Below, piece by piece: positions 34,245 through 43,911 of a stretch of DNA of 64,000 nucleotides. The position numbers and the translations under genes are program-made. Every line of letters begins with the position of its first letter. Position 1 is the first letter of the stretch. The notes under the pieces are model-generated. The model saw only the letters and a list, made by a program, of their open reading frames with translations, searched no databases and was not told the DNA's origin. Source of the DNA: Kordiimonadaceae bacterium (GTDB taxonomy: Bacteria; Pseudomonadota; Alphaproteobacteria; Sphingomonadales; Emcibacteraceae); assembly GCA_024236295.1 (NCBI GenBank), contig JACKKT010000012.1, positions 17,619-81,618 on the forward strand, read 5' to 3'.

Positions 34245-35273
34245 TTACCGCTGAACCCGCCCGCCTGATGTGCCTTTCATAAGGGACCTGACTTCTTTTT
34301 CCGTTACCAGATTAATATCGCCCGGAACAGAATGCTTCAGGGCACTGGCCGCGGTGGCAAAATCCAATGCTTCCTGCTTGGACTGTTTATTATAAAGTCC
34401 GTAAATCAGTGCAGCAGAAAAGCTGTCGCCGCCACCAACCCGATCAATGATGTTATGAATGTCATAAATATCACTGTTTATAAAATTGTCACGTTCGGCA
34501 AGGCAGGCTGACCAGCGGTGATAATCGGCCCGGATTGACTGCCTTAATGTAATGGCTAACATTTTGAGGCTCGGAAAAATGCTTATCATCTCATTGCTAA
34601 GCGCTTTAAAATGATCAAGTTCAGCAATATCCTCTTCGGCTTTCAAGTCAACATCAATTCCAAGGCACTGCTGGCAGTCTTCACGTCCCGCAATGATAAT
34701 GTCAGCATGCTTGGCAAGCTCGGGCATAACTTCTGTAGCGGTTTTGCCATACTGCCATAAATTGGCACGGTAATTAAGATCAAGTGAAACGGTAAGGCCC
34801 ATTTTTTTAGCCGTTTTCATGGCGTCCAATGTTATGTCGGCGGCAGAGTGACTGATGGCTGGTGTGATCCCGGTTGTGTGAAACCATTTGGCATCCTTTA
34901 AAATTTTATCCCAGTTAAAATCATCAATCCTCGCCTCAGAAAGGGAAGAATGGGCACGGTCGTATATAACGCGCCCCGGACGCAGCGATGCCCCGGCCTC
35001 AAGATAGTAGGTGCCTATACGTTTACCCTGATAATTTATATGGCTGGTATCCACGCCATTTCGGCGAAGTTCCCCTATTGCTGCATGGGCAATATCATTA
35101 TCGGGAAGCGCTGTGACATGGGCAACACTCATGCCGAAGCGGGACAGGGAATTTGCAACATTTGCCTCTGCGCCGCCAAATGCTGCTTCAAGGACAGGGG
35201 TCTGGAGAAAGCGTTCATATCCCGGACTTTTCAGCCTTAGCAGGACTTCACCAAAGGTTACTATATCCACCAT
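34245..35273 (-). CDS. kdgK: 2-dehydro-3-deoxygluconate kinase
   Basis: 342 residues, PfkB/ribokinase fold. N-terminus DIVTFGEVLLRLKSPGYERF, substrate loop EAAFGGAEANVANSLSRFGM, and the C-terminal anion hole/catalytic Asp motif DRVGGGDSFSAALIYGLYN. The KDG-kinase group phosphorylates 2-keto-3-deoxygluconate, the common product of uronate breakdown, to the aldolase substrate KDPG. No KDPG aldolase (eda) is in the window. It converges on the SDR with seven bases between stops, so it has its own promoter before 35273, yet belongs functionally to the same locus. Confidence 0.88.
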   Translation of the reverse strand: MVDIVTFGEVLLRLKSPGYERFLQTPVLEAAFGGAEANVANSLSRFGMSVAHVTALPDNDIAHAAIGELRRNGVDTSHINYQGKRIGTYYLEAGASLRPGRVIYDRAHSSLSEARIDDFNWDKILKDAKWFHTTGITPAISHSAADITLDAMKTAKKMGLTVSLDLNYRANLWQYGKTATEVMPELAKHADIIIAGREDCQQCLGIDVDLKAEEDIAELDHFKALSNEMISIFPSLKMLAITLRQSIRADYHRWSACLAERDNFINSDIYDIHNIIDRVGGGDSFSAALIYGLYNKQSKQEALDFATAASALKHSVPGDINLVTEKEVRSLMKGTSGGRVQR

Positions 35274-35311
35274 AATTTATTCTTTCCGTTCAATTTCAGA
35301 TCGTTTCTCGT

Positions 35312-37309
35312 TTATTGTGTATAGCGATTATACCAATCTAAATTTCTCTTCATTCTGTCTTCCAGATAACTTGGTACAACAATACCATGGTGTTGATCCG
35401 GATAGATGATAAGTTTGCTTTCAATGTCTAATGATCTGAGGGCCTGATACATTTGTTCGGCGCCCAGGCATGGAACATTAAAGTCCTTTTCAGAACATTG
35501 ATAAAGCGTTGGCGTTTTTATACGATCTGCGTGAAGAAATGGGAAGCTTACCTTTTCATAAACCTCCCTATTTTTCCAAGGAGTGCCAAGTTCAAGTTCA
35601 TATTCACGGCTATATTGATCATGACCATACATACCAAGCATATTGCCGGCCCCGGCTCCGCTGATAGCTGCTTTAAATCGGCTGTCAGTGGCAATGACAT
35701 AATCCGTTAAAATGCCGCCGTAACTCCATCCGCCGAGCGCAAGTCGTTCAGGGTCGATAATATTTTTATTTGTCAAATAATCGGCACCCGCCAGAATATC
35801 CCGACTATCAACATTGCCCCAGTCAGCATATATCGCCTTGGCAAAATCAAAACCCTTACCAGAAGAACCTCTCGGATTAATACCGACAACGATATAGCCT
35901 TGGGCAGCGTATATTTGCCAGTCATACATAAATTCGTGGGAAAACTGGTAAACAGGGCCGCCATGCAATCGGAATATGGCGGGATAGCGCCTATTTTTAT
36001 CATAATCCGGCGGATAAACGATGAGCCCGCCGATATCATGGCCATCACTGTCAAATTCAAATTTTTCTGTATTGGCCAGTTTTTTTGTTTCAAGCCATAT
36101 ATTATGGTTTGTAAGGGCGCGATCCTGATTATCCACGGCGAATAATTCATATGGTGTATTATCATCACTTTGCTGGACTACAATATGATCATTTCCGCTA
36201 ACATCAAACCCAAGGGCAAATTTATTGCCTTCCGTTAGATAGCTAATTTCTTCCGTTTCCACATTTATTCTTGCTACCAGCGTTGAGCGGTCTTTTTCTA
36301 TCAGGCTATAGATATATTTGCCGTCACCCGACCATTTGGGTAGGTAGAAACAAAGATCAATCCAGGCCAGAGACCTTGTTTCTCCGCTTTCAATATCGCC
36401 GACAGTAAGCTGCCAAGGGGCGTAATATATCCATTTACTCATGCCGCTGGTCAACCAGACCAGTTTTTTGCTATCGGGTGACCATTCGGGGGGTGACATC
36501 CAGTATGGGTCAACATCCGTACCTTTGAAATTGCTGATGCGGCGGCTTTCTCCGTCTTTTTCAGGCAGCATGATGAAAACATCCGTGTCCAAATTTCTGT
36601 CGACATCGCCACTGTCTTTTGAAATATAGGCAATCCACTTACCATCCGGCGACCAAGACGGCATCCAGTGATCCCTGTCATCATTTGTAATCTGTATATT
36701 TTGCCCTGACTTAATATCTAGAATATGAAGTTGCCGTCTTGCTCCGGCCAGATACCCGACCCAATCTTCCTTAAACTGGAAACGGTCAATTACTATCGGT
36801 GGGGCCGTTCCGGCTTCTGACGGTTCAGCACCTCCATTAAAAGCACTTAAAACGATACGCTTGCTGTCTGGCGCCCAGTCAAAGTCAATAACTCCTCCTT
36901 TAATAAAGCTGATCTGACGTTTGCTCCTGCCATTCGTCTTCATTATAAAAATCTGGGTTTCGCCTTCATCTTTACCTTCTCCAAAATATGCAATCCATTT
37001 TCCATCCGGACTGAATTGTGGTGACCATTCACTTTTATTTTTTGATTTGGTTAGGTTTTTTGGATTTCCGCCCTGATAGGGAATAATCCATATATCACTT
37101 ACTTTTTTATCAGTTTTTAAATCATCAATACTAATTGAATAGGCAACATTTTTTCCGTCCGGTGATAGTGAAGGCGCACTTACATCCTGAATTTTATGCA
37201 TATCTTCCAATTGAAAATATTCTTCATTCGCTATGGTTATAGGAATTGATGCTGTATTAAACAGCATAAGAAGCAGTATTTTGGGTATTATTCGCATTGG
37301 TTTATTCAT
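35312..37309 (-). CDS. exported S9-family serine peptidase
   Basis: 665 residues. A signal peptide (MRIIPKILLLMLFNTASIP) points to export. The N-terminal half is a WD40/TolB-like propeller with repeated SPDGKWIAY blades (SPQFSPDGKWIAYFGEG, MPSWSPDGKWIAYIS). The C-terminal domain is an alpha/beta hydrolase: PAIFRLHGGPVYQF, the nucleophile LGGWSYGGILTDY (Ser at about 526), an Asp in the SEKDFNVPC region and the His in YPDQHHGIVVPS. Acylaminoacyl- or dipeptidyl-peptidases of this kind release dipeptides or single residues in the periplasm. It sits between kdgK and a Gfo/Idh/MocA gene on the same strand, but no specific link to sugar metabolism is evident. Confidence 0.87.
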   Translation of the reverse strand: MNKPMRIIPKILLLMLFNTASIPITIANEEYFQLEDMHKIQDVSAPSLSPDGKNVAYSISIDDLKTDKKVSDIWIIPYQGGNPKNLTKSKNKSEWSPQFSPDGKWIAYFGEGKDEGETQIFIMKTNGRSKRQISFIKGGVIDFDWAPDSKRIVLSAFNGGAEPSEAGTAPPIVIDRFQFKEDWVGYLAGARRQLHILDIKSGQNIQITNDDRDHWMPSWSPDGKWIAYISKDSGDVDRNLDTDVFIMLPEKDGESRRISNFKGTDVDPYWMSPPEWSPDSKKLVWLTSGMSKWIYYAPWQLTVGDIESGETRSLAWIDLCFYLPKWSGDGKYIYSLIEKDRSTLVARINVETEEISYLTEGNKFALGFDVSGNDHIVVQQSDDNTPYELFAVDNQDRALTNHNIWLETKKLANTEKFEFDSDGHDIGGLIVYPPDYDKNRRYPAIFRLHGGPVYQFSHEFMYDWQIYAAQGYIVVGINPRGSSGKGFDFAKAIYADWGNVDSRDILAGADYLTNKNIIDPERLALGGWSYGGILTDYVIATDSRFKAAISGAGAGNMLGMYGHDQYSREYELELGTPWKNREVYEKVSFPFLHADRIKTPTLYQCSEKDFNVPCLGAEQMYQALRSLDIESKLIIYPDQHHGIVVPSYLEDRMKRNLDWYNRYTQ

Positions 37310-37333
37310 TAGTTGAGTTAGCCGCTTTAAAAA

Positions 37334-38770
37334 CTAAAGGCTCCAGCCTTCACGATATTCCCGCATTACAAACTGATTGGCGGGTTCAAAATTTGTAATG
37401 ACCATATTTTCACCGTCCCAAAGCAGTTTTTTTCTTCCCGGATAATCATATCCGTCACCGTTCTTTTCGCGCAAGTTAAAGCTGCGGATCGCCAAATTGC
37501 CCATTAATATTGATTCTGTCAGCGGTCCGGCAAAATCAAAGGATGATGTAAGCTCTTTATGTTTTTCACTGCCATATCCCTGTTTGCAGGCTTCAACCCA
37601 GTGTCTGTGATGGCCGTTTTCAGGGAGCATGATTTCCTGCTCGATCGGTGGCTGTGTGATAAGCTCCCCTGAATTTAAATATATTTTCGGATTTTCAGCA
37701 TATGTACCGCAGGTCATTATGCCTTTTTCCCCCATCATGATAACGCCATTGGTGCTGCCTTCGTCCCCTAAATCATGATCCGCTGGTATCAAATCAGGAT
37801 GAAACGGCCGCAAGCCACCGTCGGTCCATGTCAATTTAATGGGGACCGGATTTTTTCTGCTGGCCGGAAAACTAAGCTGTGTTCTTGATGATGGTGGGCA
37901 GGATGCCGGAAGATAATCAGGAATCCAGTCTTGTGAATATGTGGCACCAACACTACTTTCGACTTCTGTCGGATAGCCAAGGCCGAGAACCCGAAATGGC
38001 GGATCAATAAGGTGACAGGCCATATCGCCAAGGGCACCTGTTCCGAAATTCCACCAGCCACGCCATTTAAAGGGATGATAAAGCGGATGATAGTCAACCC
38101 AGGCAGCCGGGCCGATCCAGGTATCCCAATCCAGTCCATCAAGCATCGTTGGCATATTGGTCGGGCTTTTAATCCCTTGTGGCCAGACCGGTCTGTTTGT
38201 CCAGACATGAACTTCATGAACATTTCCGATCATTCCCTGATCAAACCATTTAATCATTTGTTTGACCCCTGCGCCAGAGGCGCCCTGATTGCCCATCTGG
38301 GTTACAATTTTATATTGCTCCGCCGCTTTCGTCAGAGTACGGGCCTCGTATATGTTATGGGTTAATGGCTTTTGCACATAGGTGTGGATACCGCGCTTCA
38401 TGGCGTTCATGGTGATAACGGCATGGTTATGGTCCGGTGTTGATACGGTAATGGCATCAATATCGGTCATCTCATCCAGCAGTTTTCTGAAATCCTTATA
38501 TTTTTTTGCACTTGGAAATTTCTGAAACGCTTCAGCGGCCATATTCCAGTCCACATCGCAAATCGCGGCGATGTTTGATACTCCGTCCCCCCAGACATTG
38601 ACGGCATCTGAAAAACCCTTTCCCCCGCCACCAATTATGGCGACATTTAGCTGGTCACTTGGTGGCGTAAAGCCCTGACCTAGAACATGTCTTGGAACAA
38701 TTGAAAAACCGACCGCAGCAGCAGCCGTTTTTTTGATAAATGATCTTCTGCTGGTATTTTGTTTATTCAT
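37334..38770 (-). CDS. Tat-exported Gfo/Idh/MocA oxidoreductase
   Basis: 478 residues. The Tat signal NTSRRSFIKKTAAAAVGFSI is followed by the dinucleotide fold NVAIIGGGGKGFSDAV and AAICDVDW. TPDHNHAVITMNAMKRGIHTYVQKPLTHN contains the conserved EKP-like motif (here QKP), and the C-terminal region with TWDTWIGPAAWVDYHPLYHPFKWRG and MACHLIDPPF is typical of periplasmic members. Some Tat-exported Gfo/Idh/MocA proteins act on glycosides through bound NAD(H), as retaining or inverting glycosidases. That fits a sugar locus but is inference. It follows the 35312-37309 gene on the same strand by 25 bases (upstream of it in transcription), so they are likely one unit. Confidence 0.85.
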   Translation of the reverse strand: MNKQNTSRRSFIKKTAAAAVGFSIVPRHVLGQGFTPPSDQLNVAIIGGGGKGFSDAVNVWGDGVSNIAAICDVDWNMAAEAFQKFPSAKKYKDFRKLLDEMTDIDAITVSTPDHNHAVITMNAMKRGIHTYVQKPLTHNIYEARTLTKAAEQYKIVTQMGNQGASGAGVKQMIKWFDQGMIGNVHEVHVWTNRPVWPQGIKSPTNMPTMLDGLDWDTWIGPAAWVDYHPLYHPFKWRGWWNFGTGALGDMACHLIDPPFRVLGLGYPTEVESSVGATYSQDWIPDYLPASCPPSSRTQLSFPASRKNPVPIKLTWTDGGLRPFHPDLIPADHDLGDEGSTNGVIMMGEKGIMTCGTYAENPKIYLNSGELITQPPIEQEIMLPENGHHRHWVEACKQGYGSEKHKELTSSFDFAGPLTESILMGNLAIRSFNLREKNGDGYDYPGRKKLLWDGENMVITNFEPANQFVMREYREGWSL

Positions 38771-38912
38771 AATTTTTCCCCGTCCTCAAATTATTATCTT
38801 CTCATTAAATATTATCTTGAGCAGTTCGTAAATTAATTTCTGGTGAGACTTGTGCAATTAGGTTCACAATTCTATAACGAATGTGTCAATAAAATAATGT
38901 GAGTGGGAAAAA

Positions 38913-40112
38913 ATGGATAATAAAAAAAGACGGGGACTTAACTTTGACAGCAGGGCAGTTTATACGCCGCCTGATCCGGCAACGAAATCAATCAGTCCAC
39001 CGATCATAATGTCATCCAGTTTTCAATATGACGCGGAAATTTTTCAAAGAATAGTCGATGGAGCCCGTAAGGAAGTCAATATTTACGGGCGATGCGGCAA
39101 TCCGTCTGAATATCAGTTTGAAGAACAGATGATGATGATTGAAGGTGGCGATGCCTGCCTTGCAACAGCGTCAGGCATGGCGGCAATTTCCATTACTTTG
39201 CTAGGTCTTTTAAAAAGTGGCGATCATATTGTCTGTGACTGGACCACCTATAGTTCGACCCATGAAATGCTTGATCATCGGCTGACCGACTATAATATTG
39301 AAACCACCTTTGTTGATACAGCAAATCCTGAAGCAGTAAAGGCAGCAATAAGGCCTAATACCAAAGTCATTTATTTTGAAACAATTGCCAACCCGTCGAT
39401 GAAGGTGGCGGCAATTCCGCCACTGGTTGAAATGGCTCATGAGCGGGGCATTGTTGTTATCTGCGATAATACTTTTGCCAGTCCCTATGTCATGCGACCA
39501 CTTGAATGGGGAGTGGATATTGTCGTTGAAAGTGCGACCAAATTTATCGGGGGGCACAGCGATGTAATCGGCGGGTCAATCTGTATGAAATCCGAAATTC
39601 TGCCGCCTGACTTTCTGGAACAAATCCGCTGGAATACAATGGTTAAGCTCGGTGCACCTCTTGCGCCCTTTAATGCCTGGATGTTGAGCCGTGGTATTCA
39701 GACCTTAAGTGTCCGTCTTGAACGTGCCTGTAAAACGGCCGCTAAACTGGCCCGACATTTTGAAGGTCATAATAAGATCGGCAGGGTATGGTACCCTGGC
39801 CTGGAAAGCCATCCGCAACATGAAATTGCCAAGGCGCAAATGCCAAAATTTGGGGCGATGCTTACTTTTGATGTCGGAGACGGGGATCGGGCCTTGAAAG
39901 TCCTGGATAATCTTGAACTTAGCTGTTTTTCCGCTAGCCTTGGTGGGGTGCGCAGCACAACACAAATTCCCGCCCTGATGGCCTTTCTTGATATTCCCAA
40001 GGAGGAACGGTTGGAAATGGGGATATCAGATGGCATGATCCGCCTCTCTGTCGGACTTGAGGATGCGGATGATTTGATTGCGGATTTTGACGCCGCTCTT
40101 GCACTTCTCTGA
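38913..40112 (+). CDS. PLP-dependent trans-sulfuration enzyme
   Basis: 399 residues. The cofactor Lys lies in DIVVESATKFIGGHSDVIGG (about K210), with NIYGRCGNPSEYQFEEQMMM at the N-terminus and IYFETIANPSMKVAAIPPL in the middle, the standard blocks of the cystathionine gamma-synthase/gamma-lyase family. The loop where methionine gamma-lyase has its special Cys reads TYSSTHEML, so a classical Met gamma-lyase is less likely than a cystathionine- or O-acetylhomoserine-type enzyme. The exact reaction cannot be told. It is followed by an APC permease 13 bases downstream, suggesting uptake and conversion of an amino acid by one operon. Confidence 0.82.
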   Translation: MDNKKRRGLNFDSRAVYTPPDPATKSISPPIIMSSSFQYDAEIFQRIVDGARKEVNIYGRCGNPSEYQFEEQMMMIEGGDACLATASGMAAISITLLGLLKSGDHIVCDWTTYSSTHEMLDHRLTDYNIETTFVDTANPEAVKAAIRPNTKVIYFETIANPSMKVAAIPPLVEMAHERGIVVICDNTFASPYVMRPLEWGVDIVVESATKFIGGHSDVIGGSICMKSEILPPDFLEQIRWNTMVKLGAPLAPFNAWMLSRGIQTLSVRLERACKTAAKLARHFEGHNKIGRVWYPGLESHPQHEIAKAQMPKFGAMLTFDVGDGDRALKVLDNLELSCFSASLGGVRSTTQIPALMAFLDIPKEERLEMGISDGMIRLSVGLEDADDLIADFDAALALL

Positions 40113-40125
40113 TGAAAGGGATCGG

Positions 40126-41427
40126 ATGAAATTAAAAAAATCGCTGAACTTCTGGGATGTTTTCGCGCTTGCTTTAGGGCAGGTTATTGGTTCCGGCATT
40201 ATGGTTCTGATTGGTATAGGTATTGATTATACGGCTTATGCAGTGCCACTTGCCTTTATTCTTTCGGCAATATTATCGCTTATCAAACAGATGCCAGTGG
40301 TTTTTATGGGTTCAGCGATGCCGGCAACTGGCGGGCTTTATGTTTACTGTAAACGTGTCCTTGGTAAAAAGGTTGGTTTCTTCTATCTGGCTGTTTTGCT
40401 GATTACTCACATTCTGATTGCCTTATTTGCTCTTGGATTTGCCAATTATGCAGCCGCCTTGGTGCCGGCACTAAATATTCGCTATGTGGCGTTTGGCATA
40501 CTGGTATTATTTTATCTGGTCAATCTGGTTGGTATTCATCCGGCCGCTGTTGTTCAGAAAATAATGATCGTTTTTCTTCTGCTTGGTTTATCGTCGCTTA
40601 TATTTTTTGGCATTCTTGAAGTTGATTACAGCAACTTCACCCATCAGGAAAATCTGTTTCCAAAAGGCTGGTATGGTTTTGCCCTGGCCTGTGTGGTGAT
40701 GTCGTTTGCCACGGGCGGCGCACAGTATATATCCGAAATCGGCGGGGAAATGAAAAATCCGCATCGTGACCTGCCGCGAGCCATGATTTTCAGCACACTT
40801 ATTGCGGCCTGTTTTTTTGCACTAGTGTCCATTGTGGCCGTGGGCATATTGCCGCTTGAGCAGACAGCAAATGCCACGCTTTCTGACGTTGCAAGGGAAA
40901 TCTTACCTGATTATCTATATGTAGCTTTCATGGTTGGGGCGGGTCTTTTTGCCCTTGCAACAAGTATTAATTCGACTTTTACCTGGGCGACAAAATCAGT
41001 GCTTATTGCCTGCGAGGATGGCTGGCTGCCCAAGGGACTGGCTGTTGTCAATGAGCGATTTAACACGCCTCATATTCTTTTGACTATTCTGCTTTTTGTC
41101 GGTGGAGCCCCCGTTCTGCTTGGATGGTCTCTCAATTATATCGTTATGCTCGGAAGTGGCCTTGTTTTCATTTATGATATGATCCCGATTATTGCAGCCT
41201 TTCTGCTTTCAAAACGGCTTCCTGAAGTTTTTGCCTCTGCTCATTTAAAGCTTTCCGAGCGGACATTAAAAACAATCTGTGTTGGCGGAATACTCATATT
41301 GCTTGCCCAATTGGCTTTATCCTGGTCAAGTATCGGATTTATCGGGTCAGGCCTGATTATTGGCTATATAGTCTTTATCATAGGCTATATTCATTTCCGG
41401 GCTAAACACATGAATATCGTTGACTGA
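40126..41427 (+). CDS. APC-superfamily amino acid permease
   Basis: 433 residues, about twelve transmembrane helices. The N-terminus FWDVFALALGQVIGSGIMVL carries the helix-1 GSGI substrate motif of APC permeases, and helix 6 (CVVMSFATGGAQYISEIGGEM) has the broken-helix signature with conserved Glu residues. The substrate is presumably the amino acid (or a sulfur analogue) handled by the trans-sulfuration enzyme just upstream. The ATG at 40126 has AAAGGGATCGG before it; a longer frame to 40078 lies inside the previous gene. Stop codon directly abuts the convergent gene at 41428. Confidence 0.84.
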   Translation: MKLKKSLNFWDVFALALGQVIGSGIMVLIGIGIDYTAYAVPLAFILSAILSLIKQMPVVFMGSAMPATGGLYVYCKRVLGKKVGFFYLAVLLITHILIALFALGFANYAAALVPALNIRYVAFGILVLFYLVNLVGIHPAAVVQKIMIVFLLLGLSSLIFFGILEVDYSNFTHQENLFPKGWYGFALACVVMSFATGGAQYISEIGGEMKNPHRDLPRAMIFSTLIAACFFALVSIVAVGILPLEQTANATLSDVAREILPDYLYVAFMVGAGLFALATSINSTFTWATKSVLIACEDGWLPKGLAVVNERFNTPHILLTILLFVGGAPVLLGWSLNYIVMLGSGLVFIYDMIPIIAAFLLSKRLPEVFASAHLKLSERTLKTICVGGILILLAQLALSWSSIGFIGSGLIIGYIVFIIGYIHFRAKHMNIVD

Positions 41428-42027
41428 TCAGCTTTTATTACTATCCAATAGAGTGAAAATCTGTTCTGCTTCTTTAAGCAATTCATCAATGGTAGTATTG
41501 TTTTTGAGAGTGAAATCAGAAGATGATTTTATATTTTCAATATGCTTAAAATAGGCCGGTCTTACATCCTTCATATATTGTTCAGTGACGCTTTCAAGGG
41601 TACGCCCGCGCTCTCTCATATCTCGCTCAATCCGCCTTAGTAAGGCCAGATCAAGATCCACATCAACAAATATGTTAAAATCAGCAATATCCGAAAGCAA
41701 AGACCCGGCAAAAAGTCCGTCTATGATAATGGTATCTTTGACTGATACAGTTTCGTATCCGGTCCGCATGCTGACCTTAAAATCATAAATCGGGACGTCG
41801 GCTTTACCGGTGTTTTTTAACTGCATTAAATGCATTTTCATCAGATCTGTATCAAGTGCATCCGGAAAATCAAAATTAAAAAAACCGTGACGTTCAACCT
41901 GTTCGGCCTTGCTTAAATAATAACGATCAATGCCCAGCAAAAGGCTACCTTCTTTTTGCCTGTGTATATGATTAGCAAGGGTTGATTTACCGGACCCGCT
42001 TGCACCTGATATAGTAATAATTTTCAT
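41428..42027 (-). CDS. uridine-kinase-like P-loop kinase
   Basis: 199 residues. Walker A is ITISGASGSGKSTLANHI (residues 4-21), followed by the acceptor loop LLGIDRYYLSKAEQVERHGFFNFDFPDALD, which with IYDFKVSMRT matches the uridine kinase/PRK family. The LID region is RRIERDMRERGRTLESV. It phosphorylates a nucleoside or small metabolite hydroxyl; whether uridine is the substrate is open because the family is broad. Single gene between a permease (convergent) and a POT transporter. Confidence 0.8.
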   Translation of the reverse strand: MKIITISGASGSGKSTLANHIHRQKEGSLLLGIDRYYLSKAEQVERHGFFNFDFPDALDTDLMKMHLMQLKNTGKADVPIYDFKVSMRTGYETVSVKDTIIIDGLFAGSLLSDIADFNIFVDVDLDLALLRRIERDMRERGRTLESVTEQYMKDVRPAYFKHIENIKSSSDFTLKNNTTIDELLKEAEQIFTLLDSNKS

Positions 42028-42113
42028 GGATTAAGTTATAGATAGGCATTTCCTTTTGTCAATTCTGTAAATACCAGTGATTAGGTATATAATTTATATG
42101 GAGTTGAAATGCT

Positions 42114-43661
42114 TTATTCTTCACTGATTTGTGTATTGGCTATTCTATATATCCATTTTCCATAATAAATCATGCTAATGGCGGAAATGATCCCTACAGC
42201 GGCCATAAAATACCATACCAGGCCAATATTATTGTTTGCATATAGTTGCATTGTCAGGAAATCAGTGCTTTTTGCCGACAGTTCTGTAAGCTTTCCAAAA
42301 GCTTCACCGCCGGGAATGGCCCTTATTTGGTCATTACTAAGACCATAGTCCGTCAGAACAATTCTGGATATTTGCTCTTTTGAAGCCCATTGTCCGTAAA
42401 GATAGGGGCCAACAAACCCTTCCAGTGTCCAGCCGATCCCGATCGGCATTTGTGAGAAACCAAGATACATAGCTTTCTTTCTGGCCGGGGCTATATTACC
42501 CAGAAATTCACTGCTTTTTGGGGATGACAGCATTTCACCAATGGAAAATGTTACAATGCCTATAACAATCAGCCACGCCAGATTAAACATACCAAGGATC
42601 AACAGGGCGGATGATGTCAGTAAGGTTCCTATCGCTAAACTATGCATTGCTTTGAGCTTTGCAGAAAGTCCGGCAACGATAAAACAAACTGTCATAATTA
42701 GTAGGCCATTATAGGAAATCAGCCCGATGGGTGTTATTTCCCGGCCATTCTCGCTTAATCCCAGCAAAAATTTTAGAGTTTCATTTTGGGTCCCGTTATC
42801 ACCAAACCAGCTGGCAACCAATGGTGCTGTGTCCACCCAGTCTCTGAAATAAAGTGGTGCCACATCCCAGAAAAACATTAACATAAACCAGAACCCGGAA
42901 AAAATTATAATATACCAGACCAGTATGGGATTTTTAAGTTCAGCCAGACTTTCCTGCCAAAGAGGCTTTTCCTTGATTTCTCCTGATTTGATTTTTTCCT
43001 GTCTTTCCAATCGTGCTTTTTTATCCGGTTCTTTATAGGTGAGTAAAAATAAAAAATTTACACTTATTATCAGGGCACAGGCATAAAAAACCTGGCTCCA
43101 GGCCAGCAATTGCAATCTAACAGCAATGAGAGGTCCGATCCAGCCGCCTATATTTACTGTCTGATAAAATACGCCCCACGCCATGGAGCTGTTTAATCTG
43201 TTTGTACTTTTGACGATTGTGCCCTGAATGCCGGGCTTAAAAATGCCAGTTCCGAATGCAAGGATGACAGCACCGGTCATAAAACCCCAATAGGTCGGAA
43301 ATAATGCCATGCAAAGATAACCGACAATTTTGGTCACGGTTGAGGCAAATATAGTTTCCTTATATCCAAGCCGGTCCGAAATTCCGCCGCTGAGTACAGG
43401 CACCCATGTCTGGACCATTGCCCAAACCAGAAAAATTGTCCCAAGTTCGGTTTCCGTGATCCCCAGCCCGCCATTTGCAGCGCTATCAGTGGCATAAAGG
43501 CCGGAAACCATTCTTGCCCCGTAATAGGCAAGACGTTCAATCATTTCCATGCCGCCACAAATCCAGAAAACATAGGAAAGACTGCAGAGTGAAGCCCAGA
43601 GACCAAGTTGTTTTACATCTTTGATTGTTGTAGTTTGATCAGCGGCGGGCTCTTCCATCAT
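42114..43661 (-). CDS. POT/PTR2-family peptide transporter
   Basis: 515 residues, twelve or more transmembrane helices in the MFS fold. The helix-1 motif is GMEMIERLAYYG, the ExxERxxYYG of proton-coupled oligopeptide transporters (E39, E42, R43, Y46), and helix 5 has KPGIQGTIVKSTNRLNSSMA and the PTR2-like NIGGWIGP. It imports di/tripeptides or similar compounds with protons. An insertion after helix 7 (loop around NPILVW/DVAPLYFRDW) is longer than usual. Reverse strand, 86 bases after the kinase-like gene start; its promoter is in the 250-base divergent gap up to 43911. Confidence 0.82.
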   Translation of the reverse strand: MMEEPAADQTTTIKDVKQLGLWASLCSLSYVFWICGGMEMIERLAYYGARMVSGLYATDSAANGGLGITETELGTIFLVWAMVQTWVPVLSGGISDRLGYKETIFASTVTKIVGYLCMALFPTYWGFMTGAVILAFGTGIFKPGIQGTIVKSTNRLNSSMAWGVFYQTVNIGGWIGPLIAVRLQLLAWSQVFYACALIISVNFLFLLTYKEPDKKARLERQEKIKSGEIKEKPLWQESLAELKNPILVWYIIIFSGFWFMLMFFWDVAPLYFRDWVDTAPLVASWFGDNGTQNETLKFLLGLSENGREITPIGLISYNGLLIMTVCFIVAGLSAKLKAMHSLAIGTLLTSSALLILGMFNLAWLIVIGIVTFSIGEMLSSPKSSEFLGNIAPARKKAMYLGFSQMPIGIGWTLEGFVGPYLYGQWASKEQISRIVLTDYGLSNDQIRAIPGGEAFGKLTELSAKSTDFLTMQLYANNNIGLVWYFMAAVGIISAISMIYYGKWIYRIANTQISEE

Positions 43662-43911
43662 AATTCTCTTAACATAATGTTTGTCAAAAATGGACTTTTA
43701 CACTCAATATAGACGAGTATATTTAAAAGGGTATATATCAATAAATTGACTGTCAAACTCATTTAATTCCAGTGTTTTATGAAAACAGTACGATTTGGAA
43801 CGACACTAGCTAAAAATTAACCAATAATGTCTATATTAATCTGTAAATAAAAAACTATTTGATCGGAACTGTTCGCCAGATTATAGGAAAATTTTTAAAA
43901 GAGTTATATTT

